Of a DNA stretch of 52,369 nt, positions 18,501-28,900 are shown in pieces. The stretch's first letter is position 1; every line of letters begins with the position of its first letter. Position numbers and translations under genes: made by a program. Origin of the DNA: a bacterium (GTDB taxonomy: Bacteria; Patescibacteriota; Minisyncoccia; Minisyncoccales; CG1-02-41-26); NCBI GenBank assembly GCA_030648255.1, contig JAUSHZ010000028.1, forward strand, positions 1-52,369, given 5' to 3'. The notes beneath the pieces are model-generated. The model was given only the letters and a program-made list of their open reading frames with translations, made no database searches and had not been told where the DNA came from.

Positions 18501-21500
18501 CTCAAATGCCTTACTTAAGTTTAATCCCGCATTTTGTAATGCTTCAGAGGAGCTGGCTATAGCTTTGCTTAAGCTGCCCCTACTAGCCTCAAAATCAATT
18601 ACCATTTGCGTGCCATCATTAAATGCCTTAAAACCGTCTTTATATTTTGCATCATTGGTTGAATAACACTTCTGCAGGCTGTCATAAAACGCCTTGTTTT
18701 CACAATTAATATCAAGAGCGGCAAAAACCTGTGGTACCTTAAAAGCTTTCTGGATTGCGGATTTCACTTTAGCAAATACATTGTTTAAAAATCCTATATT
18801 ACCTTCGCATTCAGCTTTATTCCTATAAACACAAGGATCTGGATAAATCTCTATACAAGCATTAGTTGCAATGCCGTTACTAACCAAGCTTGCTGGACAC
18901 AAACACCATTGAGTGGTACCTGGGGCATTCCCGCATGCTTTAGGGCCACCATTTCCACCCTCGTTTTGGCACCCAGGAAAAGAACAGCCATCGTTGCTTC
19001 TTGTGTTACCGTCATCGCATTGCTCGCCTGACTCAATAACTCCGTTGCCACACACAGAACCATTCCCCTCATTTCTGCATCTAGAGGAACAACCATCTCC
19101 ATTTCTTGTATTGCCATCGTCACACTCCTCTCCTTGTTCAACATCTCCGTTGCCACACACAGAAATAGGAGTTCCTGCAAGTTCGTGATCTTTACATACC
19201 GACTCGGTGCCGTAACAACCTCTAACAAAAACGCATTGCGCATCAGTGTCGCGGGGGTTTTCTTGACAATTACACCACGGAGTTAAGGGATTTAAATCAA
19301 TAAGATATCTGCAAAAAGTGCTACCCGGATTTGGATTTGGTTTCTTACACGCATTGCGACAATTCGCCAACGAATTGTATGTGCCAGCTGAATCTTGATT
19401 ACATATATAGCTTGGCGATCCAGAGCACTTAAACTTTGGATTTGGATTTGGAGTTCCCACAATATCTATGCAATTTTGTTCGGTGCTGTAGCAATTTTTG
19501 CGTTGCGGATTATCGCCAAGCATTCGAATAGAGCAAGCCAAATTACTTTCAAAAGGACTCTCAACGCACTTACACCAAGTATTGCCAGAGCCCAAATTAT
19601 CGCTAATATCTCGGCATTTAAAATTACCGGAATCTGGCGGCGTAACAACACAATCATTGTTGCAGTTTACTGTTGTGTAGGTACCGTTTGCGTCATCTCT
19701 TATACAAGATGCTCCCGAGCATTTATATTTTTTAACTATATTTGGTGTACAATCGCCATTACAGTTTGATGTTAAATATGTACCGCTTGCGTCATCTCTT
19801 ATACAGTTTGCTCCCGAGCATTTATATTTTTTCACAACTGGTAAAGCATTTTCGCACCTATTTGCCCAATATGTATAATCCTCGCCTGATTTACTTACTC
19901 CAACATCACAATTTAATTTTCCAAAAGAAGGATAGCTATAATTACAGCAAGGATTTGCCGTGCTGTTGCCTGTGCTTTTGCAACAATTTACATAATTGAA
20001 ATAAGCTGGCTTATTTGGAAATACTTGTGTTTGGTAAATTCCGCCTGCGCAATTATCTATCAAGTCCACATGGCTTTCTAAATTTAAATTTACGCAGCCA
20101 CTTGCCGGGCAATCTTTGTCCGAACAAACAGTGCCGACTGGAGAACCATCCTTAGGAGTTCCGTAAATAATAGAGTCAATAATTTTATTAGCAATGTCGT
20201 TCCAGCTTGTATCGTTTCCAATCTTGCTTGCGTCTGTTTTAATGCTTTCAAGGATATTATTTGCCTTAGCTATTTTATAAACCACAATCGGCTTCTCTGG
20301 AGAAACTCCTAGTTCTAATGCTTCTTTTACATTCTTAAAATTTGGCTGGTTAGCCACGATAATTTTTACTTTTTCATCCCACGCCTCATACGCTGCCTCG
20401 CCTTCATAAGAATTTCTTACTTCCTCCTCAACGCATGTTGCGTCTCTCGTGTTAATGCAATTATAAAGATATGGCCAGCCATTGCTATAAAAATAATCGT
20501 CATTCCAAAACCTACTATCCGATCCCGATTCTGGTAAATTATTAATATCAGTGCAACTTGTAAGATTAGTTGCAGTTTCCTCTATTAACGGAAACGCTCT
20601 TTCTAAAAAGTATCTTCCTTTTGATTCTGTATTTCTTCTAATATCATCAAAAAAGTATCCTACTTGCCTATTGACAGCTTTCCTTGCTTTTGCATCTTCG
20701 TCAATCTTCCATTTGTCCCCGTTTATGCCAGGGTTTTTACTATCTCCTTGATCGCCTTGTATGTCGGTAAGGGCATTGCTATACATATTATAACTAAACA
20801 GCGCTTCGTTTACCGCTTTAACAGTTCTAGAATGAACTTCCTCCATTGGTTTGCTACAATTTACTGGATCTGGTATGCAAATTTGTGTGTCCCAAAGCCG
20901 TTTCCATTCTTTCTGACCATAAAGCGCCGAGCCCAAAGATTCCCAATATTCTCGCCAGCTTTTTTGGCCAGCATTTATTACACAATCATCTTTATTAATG
21001 TTTTTATAACACTCTAAATCGCAATCATCAAAAGATCCTTCTCCATTAGGATTTGTTGGATCGAGTCGAGATAAATTATCACAACCAACGATTGCTTTTT
21101 TAATAGTGTCTGGATCGGTCAAGCGAAAAAATTCCTTAAGATTAACTGTGTTTGCAGAATATGTCTTGAAAAGATCTAACCAGCTACAAGACACGCCATC
21201 TATTTTTCCATTAATTGGTTTCACCATATCTGGCACATAACAATTATATTTATTTGGATCCCCAGTAGCAGGAAGCCCCCCTCCTAAAGGAAGCTCTACT
21301 ATCCCTTGGTCGCAAACAACTTTGAGCTCCCATTCATCGTTAAGCTTAGCTCTATTTTTCCATTCATCTAAACCTCCGCCAAGCGTTAAATCGCTTACAG
21401 GACGGCCGTCTTTTAGAGAGCTTGCTTGCTTAACATCATTTAAAAACTCGTCCACTGAACGAAAGAACAGTTGAAAGTCACCTAAAATATTATCTAAATT

Positions 21501-22898
21501 CTGTTTCTTTATGCTGGTTTCTGCTGTGTCTTGTGTGCCCCCGGTTTTAAAGAAAAACGAAAATTCTTCTTCATTTTTAAAGCTTGTTCTTATTTCGTCC
21601 ACATTCTTTTTTAATTTTTCATTTGCGGTTATAGCTGCTGTTTTTGCTGCTGAAAATTTTAAATTATTTTGGGCAAAGTTAGCCAGCATATCTTGCATAC
21701 CGTTAACCGCCTGCTTAACCCTGCCTGTATTTAAAACCGCACTCGCTGCCACTCCACCCAAAAGCCCGTCCCCAGCAGTTAAAGCCCATTCTCCACCCCC
21801 AAGCGCGGCATTTTTTACTTTATCTTGCCAGCCGATATTGCCGTTTACGTCTGGCCCAACTTTATAATCTCCCACCTTATCTCCCAAATAATTAGAAGCT
21901 AAAGCTCCACCACCATAGATTAAAACATCGCTCCACCTCAACCCCAAATTGCTAAAACTTGAAAACATTGATGAAAGCTGGCCCATTACATTAAATAAAT
22001 CGCTTAAAAATTCAACCCCAGAATTTAAGAATTCTTTAATGGCAGTGTAAATTTTAAACGCCTCGTTTATCATTTTGGCAATGTCTAAAATTTTCTGCAC
22101 CACATTTAAAAACCCGCCCGGAATAAATAAAGCAGCCACATCAAGCAAAGAAACCGTAAACGCTAATTCGCCAACCCTTAAAGAACAATTTGTGCGACAG
22201 TTCCGCACAAATAAACACTCTGTAAAAGGATCTGTTGCGTTAAATATTTTATAAGCAGAATAAACCTCTTGGCTAGCGGCTTGTTGCAACCTATTCAAAG
22301 CAATGCACGCCTTATTTTTTGCCAATATCTTGCTTTCGCATTTACTATCAAAGCCATCGCATTTATTATCGCCCGGCAAAGGAATAGACAACTCGCAAAT
22401 TTCTGGAATGTATGGATCTGGAATTGTCAGCTCGCCTGCTTTGGGGTTAGAACACCCCCCGTCAGCTATTGTTAAGGCCTTTGCGTCCACAATACATTTG
22501 GCTAACGCAACTCCGGTTTTCCCCCCGCAAGAATTTTTAAGAACTTCTTCTATACACCCATTTTCAAGTTTGGGCTCAACCAATGCCACCTGGCTTTTTA
22601 CTTCTTTGCCGTCCATACTTAATTTGAATTGCGAAAATGGGTTTACATTTGGATTTGAATCAGGACCAAGCTTGTCAAGCAAATTAAAAGAACCAACATT
22701 TAAATTGCCTTTTTCATCTAAAGTAATATCGGGCAAAGCAACTTTGGTAACCAGTTTTTTTAGCCAATTACCTGCTCTTTGAACAATACTCTCTGCTGCT
22801 TGGGCAGACTGGCTTGAAGGCACAAATTGCAAAAACAATGACAAAATCACCAAGCAACAAATGAACTTATTTATTTTTTTAAACTGGTTTTGTTTCAT
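15555..22898 (-). CDS. Giant (2447 aa) secreted cysteine-rich protein with DUF4215-type repeats
   Basis: Signal peptide; CGNGDVEQGEECDDGNTRNGDGCSSRC and CGNGVIESGEQCDDGNTRSNDGCS repeats; KKYKCSGASCIRDDANGTY...C repeats. Overlaps next gene by 4 nt. Confidence 0.75.
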   Translation of the reverse strand: MKQNQFKKINKFICCLVILSLFLQFVPSSQSAQAAESIVQRAGNWLKKLVTKVALPDITLDEKGNLNVGSFNLLDKLGPDSNPNVNPFSQFKLSMDGKEVKSQVALVEPKLENGCIEEVLKNSCGGKTGVALAKCIVDAKALTIADGGCSNPKAGELTIPDPYIPEICELSIPLPGDNKCDGFDSKCESKILAKNKACIALNRLQQAASQEVYSAYKIFNATDPFTECLFVRNCRTNCSLRVGELAFTVSLLDVAALFIPGGFLNVVQKILDIAKMINEAFKIYTAIKEFLNSGVEFLSDLFNVMGQLSSMFSSFSNLGLRWSDVLIYGGGALASNYLGDKVGDYKVGPDVNGNIGWQDKVKNAALGGGEWALTAGDGLLGGVAASAVLNTGRVKQAVNGMQDMLANFAQNNLKFSAAKTAAITANEKLKKNVDEIRTSFKNEEEFSFFFKTGGTQDTAETSIKKQNLDNILGDFQLFFRSVDEFLNDVKQASSLKDGRPVSDLTLGGGLDEWKNRAKLNDEWELKVVCDQGIVELPLGGGLPATGDPNKYNCYVPDMVKPINGKIDGVSCSWLDLFKTYSANTVNLKEFFRLTDPDTIKKAIVGCDNLSRLDPTNPNGEGSFDDCDLECYKNINKDDCVINAGQKSWREYWESLGSALYGQKEWKRLWDTQICIPDPVNCSKPMEEVHSRTVKAVNEALFSYNMYSNALTDIQGDQGDSKNPGINGDKWKIDEDAKARKAVNRQVGYFFDDIRRNTESKGRYFLERAFPLIEETATNLTSCTDINNLPESGSDSRFWNDDYFYSNGWPYLYNCINTRDATCVEEEVRNSYEGEAAYEAWDEKVKIIVANQPNFKNVKEALELGVSPEKPIVVYKIAKANNILESIKTDASKIGNDTSWNDIANKIIDSIIYGTPKDGSPVGTVCSDKDCPASGCVNLNLESHVDLIDNCAGGIYQTQVFPNKPAYFNYVNCCKSTGNSTANPCCNYSYPSFGKLNCDVGVSKSGEDYTYWANRCENALPVVKKYKCSGANCIRDDASGTYLTSNCNGDCTPNIVKKYKCSGASCIRDDANGTYTTVNCNNDCVVTPPDSGNFKCRDISDNLGSGNTWCKCVESPFESNLACSIRMLGDNPQRKNCYSTEQNCIDIVGTPNPNPKFKCSGSPSYICNQDSAGTYNSLANCRNACKKPNPNPGSTFCRYLIDLNPLTPWCNCQENPRDTDAQCVFVRGCYGTESVCKDHELAGTPISVCGNGDVEQGEECDDGNTRNGDGCSSRCRNEGNGSVCGNGVIESGEQCDDGNTRSNDGCSFPGCQNEGGNGGPKACGNAPGTTQWCLCPASLVSNGIATNACIEIYPDPCVYRNKAECEGNIGFLNNVFAKVKSAIQKAFKVPQVFAALDINCENKAFYDSLQKCYSTNDAKYKDGFKAFNDGTQMVIDFEASRGSLSKAIASSSEALQNAGLNLSKAFEKLQKDWNATPDPFVSENQESATARAQIDKILELKTNSEDIVNNKIPEVVAQIGVVKANIKTLKDFIGKVPAGDSVDKLNAIINKFDSDDPNNLGAIQTIQEVIDFAYAKIGPKDIGDSYQCDSGKCLNSVAASTFLCRIKCFERDNGRSFNQLTTYVEILGHIENAAYGLIQAGENIKAIEPSMDMKPVTVKPNLVNEMDERWQCCLPTCHVSDDSSSNSCLYTSYSVVNEETGETKKNADTSCKDNKWTTQKCKEKTSLFVGQREGESNYQFFKDNLLANPLSTLEEKFSAVNVAVNNYLMESVKSAFGDTAKNEGLFFDSGDLSSKAKDNNKGEKEDKKYKELSDAVLKQGRYMWWDLIWGNDAVSKEIMPACTITEQILTNNPLDIENQCKDRLTRQEGGVFVNTNLLPPLLGGTNTVSGYNALKDQCKVLTSIDLDILDNLKSNPTTYFVSRYAEIERMRHQISATIRCPEWFCLSPTSSTWGGAGMNKVDPYCKEVTDLYCQSVPNPSKGAILCDVDTNAPLDKKAGHRSITPSVVWSVNENIIDPKTPVNDGAKQWPPNGASNHIAIKDMCIQTQGEILELNKLEALYNSIGGTPKKLDALTDECNTLSYQEDFASDCRNFDVLKGVWNNTLIGNYSSDPNFDTDVENTKEAIKGFCRAKTGGKVITETIQTGTSIGTFFDCPLVLGDDVRVDLTGLSCEDNNCTIESQNAREVALKLCSQSTTDLRTPLNEIMKVFSVLLGVKSYTTASNGIGALYFDAQKIRQQAESVKKMIEEAPKKFAELWNSNDVINKIGKDNVKIKPVKCIAGPMISYAGDGKALTGENGGQVCPNVGEQFSQLDASFSQVRQNLRMIDMARIQPITAIGFGNIGIDIPDIDKIDPDLNEVVGPIYNRASEIKNKAQLLWALATAINYANENCTCGQSYCPMLGKIPLCVSGLPLTLTPLKQPFCHLIWTLRYPLGSLAEKLKQELETQ
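18968..19165 (-). other. Two tandem DUF4215-type Cys-rich repeats
   Basis: CGNG(D/V)xExGEECDDGNTRNxDGCS twice in the 2447-aa protein. Confidence 0.85.
19650..19840 (-). repeat. Tandem coding repeat for the KYKCSGAxCIRDDAxGTYxxxNCNxDC module
   Basis: Two highly similar units plus a degenerate unit near 19370-19440. Confidence 0.8.
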
Positions 22899-22903
22899 TG
22901 TTT

Positions 22904-25900
22904 CTACTTTTTGAGCGATTGTAATGGAATATTTCCATCCGCTATCATTTCAGCTAAAGTTTCTATGTGTGATGATAATTTGTTTGTAATACACTGGCTA
23001 ACCGTGGAACAGCAAAATCCCATATCTTCAACGGTTGGGTTTAAGGTGGAAGGAATTGGGGGAAGGGTTTGCTGGTATTCTTCAAAAAATACGCAGGCGC
23101 CTAGCTCATCGTCTCGTACTTCGTAAGTTTGTGCATTTTCATCTTTTGCTCGGCACTTAGCACCAGCATCAAAATTAACCGCCCTGGCTTTTTGACAAAA
23201 CTTTATTTGCGGACTGCAACACTGGTTGCTATTTTTGGGATTTATTATTTTTCCTTCAGGGCATCCTTCTGCTGGTTTCTCCTCGCAAGTTCCATCAACT
23301 GTTGGCTCGCCATTTAACCAAAATCCCACAGGAGTTTTGTCGTTAAGGGTAAGAACCCCGCCAAAACAACAAGCATTGGCTGTGGTATTGCCCGGAATTC
23401 TTATTGGATTTGCCATTTCACCAGCTAAAACATTACACTGTTTTTCTTTTAAGTCCACTTCTCGGCATCTTGGCTGGCACGATCGGCCTCTGGCTAAAAT
23501 ACAACACTGGGCTTTATCTGTGCCTTTATCTTTGAGTATCTCGTTTGTTGGGTCTTTACAGCTTGCAGTGGTACTTTCAACATTGTAACAAGAACCAGCA
23601 ATGTCTGTGGCTGTTTGCTTGCCAACATTAAATCCATAAAATTCAGCTAGCCATTTAGGTGCCATGCTAGCTGGCCAATCAACCAAAGCATTATCTAATC
23701 CATTTTGGATAGCTTTAACCCCAGCTTTCGCGCCACTCTCAGCCCAACTTCTGGCTTGCTCTAGCGGGTCTGCGATTTTTGATTTAAAAACAGCATCAAG
23801 TCCAGTTAAAGCCCCGAATGTATCAATCAACGGTTGCCCTAAAGCAGTATTGGCTGCCATAGCGTCCATAATACTTCCGTTATCACCCAAATCAACACAA
23901 CACTCATCATCATTAAGGCTTGATAAAACATTGGTTTTTAACCTTTCGCCTGTTTTGCAACCGCCAAATGGTTTGGGGTGGCAATTAAACATATCTGGTA
24001 ATGATAATGGCTTCCTTAGATATTGTGCTGCTAAATCAACTGGCGTTGCTTTTAAAATATCGATAATTTTTTTCCGATTTAATGCTATGTTCCAATTTTC
24101 GCTTATTTTTTCGTCACACAAGCCAGGGATAACAAGATCTACTTCGTTGCAAATATAATCTGCCAGAGTATTTTTGCCAAGAGCTTTATCTATTATATCT
24201 CCAATTGGTGTTTGCATAAATCCAAGCACTTGGCTAAATTTTCTCGCCACTTGGTTGGCGCCCTGAAAAACAAACACTAAATTACTACTTACGTCTCGAT
24301 AAAGAAAATAGTCAATATTAAATGTCATGCCAGAAACTATTTTATCTTTATGAATCTTTCCAAAAGCCCTCACCTTCATTCCCTCGGTAATAACTATATC
24401 TGGATCTGCTGCTTCTATTGGCTTAATTATATCAACAACGCTGTTAAATCCCACGTTATCAAAAACTGATGGTATTGTTCCAGAGCAACCCTCTCTAATG
24501 GTTTTATTTACCTTTAAGCATCCATACTGATCATAAACCAAAAGAGTAAGCGGAAACGCTTCGCCTGGATGATTAAGCTTTTGCTGGACATCTTCCAAAG
24601 CGCTTATGGGGGTTTTGTTGTTCATGTAATCAAGCAACAAGTTTAAGCCAGCTGGTTTTTCACCCACCTTGTAGCAAAGCCCTCGGCCAATTCCCATTGT
24701 TGGGTCACAGCACATTGCTTGGCCATTTTCAAAAAAGAAATCCTCGTTATCCCGACAATCTGCTTCACTGCCCTCGCTTAATGTTTCGTCGAGTAATTCA
24801 AACATAATCTTAAACTCATCGGGCTTAATATATGATTTAAGGGGAAAGTCCAGCCCAGCAATTTCTTGGGGAGTTTTATCAAGAACTTTACATAAAAGAT
24901 ACGCTTGGCCAATTTCTGACTTCCCAACATCAGTATTGCCAAAAGCTTTAACCACTTCAGCAAACGAAACTGTTTCCACTGACTCTAAAGAATAAGGCAA
25001 AGCCGTGCGTATGCTATTGACAACATCTGTGGCTTCAAGTGATTCAAGGGTGTACTCTGAATATTTGCTTTCAAAATTTTTAATTGCGTCTATGCAAACC
25101 TTGTCTCTTAAAACCGCAAAAGGAGTTTTGCCTAAGTTTTCATCTTTGTTAAGAACATCTTTTAGAGAAGGTTCTTCTATACTATACCCCGCCAATTTAA
25201 TCGCTATTTTAAATATGTTAGAAAAATTTCCATCAACCATATTTTTCAGCAAATCTTTTGGTAAAGGAACTAGCGCTAGAACCTCCGCCCAGTCAGCCCC
25301 TGTTAAGCCCCTGTTATTAGCAACTGCTCTAATATCTCCCGAAAGCTCCCCAAAAGAATTAAGCATTTGGGCATAGAATTCTTTTTCTAGCTTCAATTTT
25401 TGTGGGTCTCCATTTCTTGCCCCTATGCTATGTTCAACTCCTTCGTATATTAAAGTATAAAAAACGGAATTTTTCGCCAATGTATTGCAAAAGTTACAGG
25501 CCCCTTTTTCTACCTCACAACCCCCATTTAAAATATTGCCTTTGGGGTAATAGTATTGGCCAAAGCATTCACCAATATTACTTTTGCATGTACTATCTGC
25601 GCCCTTAGAAAGCTGGTCATCTAAAACATTACAAGAAGCATTAACTGAACTTTTTATAAACCCACCAACGGTTGAATCGCCCGATGATAATGTTAGCGGA
25701 TTCTTGCAAGCATAGTTTATAAAAAAGCACCAAGGCATTATATCTTTTTGTGCTTTTGACAAGCCATCTTTTACTACTGGGAAAAATCCAAACTTATTAT
25801 CAAAAGCGCCTGCGCAAAGAGTGGTTGCTTTTACACCTCCCGACAAAACCGGTAAATCTCCACAAATCAAATTCTTTGGCGTGCCATTTATAAACGCATC

Positions 25901-28900
25901 TATAGTGGCAAACGGAAGGTGCGGGAAGAACATGCTCACCAACGGCTTTGCAAATAATTTGTTGATGTTGCATTCATCCACTGATGCGCCAGCTACTTTT
26001 TCACAAACATTTTGCAATGCCTCATTAAGTGGCGCTTTCAAAGTGTCTATAACATTATTACAAAGCCTTTTTTCAAATTCAGAAAGATTTTTTCTTTTAA
26101 ATTCTCCTCCTGACTCTTTTTCACACATCATTGTTATTTCTTCCCATGGAGTGGTTGCTAAATGTTTTTCAAGCCGACAAATTGCATCTCCTGTTTCTTT
26201 GGGCACAGTAACCGTTTGAACAACTTTATCGCTTCCTTTCCATGTGACGCCCGAGGACAAAGTAAACACTAAATCAATCTGCGTACACTCTCCAGTAATT
26301 TCTGCTGAATTTGCAGGGCAATCCCCGTTTTCTGTGTCAGGCCCATACTTTTTTGTTGATGGGTCGTTGTATTTATCGCAAAACTGCGTTAGTTGCTCGC
26401 TTATATTGCTTTGCAAAAACCCAGAAATTTGAGCTGGCAAAAGCTGTTTTACAGAAGTGGTTAAAAAATTCTCCATACCTTGTTGAAACCCAGAAATTGT
26501 ATTCCAATAGCCCAACAACGGAGTTATAAAATTATCCTCCACAAAAACCCGAGCATAAGCCAAAGCAAACTGTAAGGCGGTTTCTGCAAAAGCAACCGAA
26601 AGCTTTTCAGCATAACTAACTAATCCACCAGCTATATATGTTCCTGTTTTGTGAATATCAGAAATAGTATCAACTGCCGCTTTGGCCCCCTTTCCAATAT
26701 CGTCTTTTTTCCAACACCCAGAGCCACCATTTATAGGAGATTCCCAAGTATATCCAGCATTTTCACAAATTGTTTGAGCAGGACTGGACAGTTCCGCCAT
26801 CATTCCATCAAGATATTCTACTGGTCCAGGGTTTGAGTGTTCAATTATTTTGGAGTTTATATCCTCTGAGTTTACATAATTAAACCTCTGTGGAACTTCT
26901 AAATCAGCTTTGTACACTTGATTTATTTGCCCTAACGTCATCTTCAAACATTTTCCCGGCTCTCTACCGTCTGGATTTTTATTATAATTTTGAGCATCAA
27001 GTATAAAGCTGTTCTTGTCGGTTTTGCCATTATTCGCTGTATAAATATACCCCCTCTCTAAATTTCTAAAGCACTCACCGATAGTTAGATGCTCTGTACC
27101 AATTCCGAGTTTGTCAAATTGATTCTGCGCCCATTCGTGCATTGGCTGGGCCACAAATTCGTCCACTAATCCAGTGGCCAATTTATCAGAAGCGCTTTTA
27201 GCAAGGGACTTAGTTGAGCTAACCGCATTCTCAAACCAAGCGTTTATTTTTGTAACTTGGTCCACCATAAAATCTGGCAACACGTCTTCCATTTGCTTAT
27301 TAAGTAAAGTATCAAGCCCAGGAATTTGCTTGTTAAAATCTTCTTTTAAAACATTTTTAAAAACTGCGTCGTAAACATTAAGCATTGGCCCGTTTAAAAC
27401 CTGGCTAATTCTTTCATTTGCAGGAAATAAAGTTTCTATAATACTTCTGTCTAATAGGTTGCTTATGTATGGCAACTGACTATCTAGGTTAGTTGAAAAA
27501 AGATTGGAAAATGTTTTAGAAAGGTAGTTTGGAGGAACACCATTAGACATTAAATTTTTAACACAATAACAGCAGGTGTCAGTTACCACAGAACACCTTT
27601 TACTTTTATCAACCCCAAAAAGTTTATCCATATACTCTTGGGCATCAACATCAGTAGCACTACAGCCAGCTTCAGCGCACTGGGTTAAATATTTTTTAAC
27701 AAAAGAAATTGTAGCGTCATCGGCAATTACTTGCCCTGTGCCATCAACCGACGCTTTGGCTATTTCATCAATTTTATTTCTTATGGCTGCTTTATAGTGC
27801 TCTCCTGCCTCGCTATCCATAACCGCTTTTGCAACATCTTGAATTTGTTTTTCGTTTAATTGATAGTCTGCTTTACCAAATGCTGAAGCTAAACAGTCCC
27901 TAAAAATTCCTTCTATACCCTCCAATGGCAAATCAGTTAACAAAGAAAACAAACTATATCTTCGACTATCTCGGCTAATGGCCTCGTTTTTATCGGTTAC
28001 ATCTTTGCTTTGCACTCCTTCTGGTGCCTGGGTGATATAAAAGAAAGTGCCAGCATATTCAGCAAAATATGAGCTTTTGTCTTGAGCTAAAGCAAAGCCA
28101 GTTACAAGTTTTGAAGTTATTGAGGAAAACGGAGAAAAAAATGTTTTTAAACGAGCTAAAAACCCTTTGTCGCTTTTTGTATTAAAGGCTTTTGGCGCTG
28201 GAGCATTAGTGTCCCCAACATTATTTGCATCTTGGATAACCACATTATATCCAGCGCTTTGCCATTTTTTTAAATCATCAGCAAACCCATAAGCCCACTC
28301 GCCCTTGGCCTGGCTAGTGGCAAACTCAATAGCGTTAATTCTTAGCGCATTACCAATTAAGGTGGCGCTGTCTAAAAACCGAGTGTCTATTTTGGATCTA
28401 GCCTGCATTTTAGCTTGCTGTTCTTGAATTTTTAAAATTTTTAGTTTGATTAAACTAAAAACCTCTGGGGGCTGATTGTTAATCATTGCTCCAAGAAGCC
28501 CACAACCTGCTTTTGGAGAAATAAACTTGCTTGGAAGAAAACTTGAATTTATCTCATCTATTGAAACCCAACAATTAATGGGATCGTCTTTTGTACAAGC
28601 AACAGGCATCGCAGTGACAACGCCACTCATATTGTCTTTCATACAAACTTCAATCTTTCCCGTATCAATATTTTTCCTTACATCTCTTAAATCGCATTCC
28701 AAAAAAAACTGCGAACCCCCTCCAACCGTCCGCCTTGCGCTACCACAGTTATCAGCCTGGTTTAAACAATAATTTCCAGATTCTGTATTTTCTTTAACTG
28801 TTGCCGGGAATTCGGCCGGGTTTTTGCCGGGCTTACAGCCAGGGCTACTAGCTGACCAATCCGACCAGCCAAAGGACTGTCCACACTTGCATCTATCCAA

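Noticed and set aside
19650-19840. Tandem repeat in the giant gene as a CRISPR-like array
   Set aside because: Repeats are in-frame coding units encoding a Cys-rich protein module with no unique spacers.
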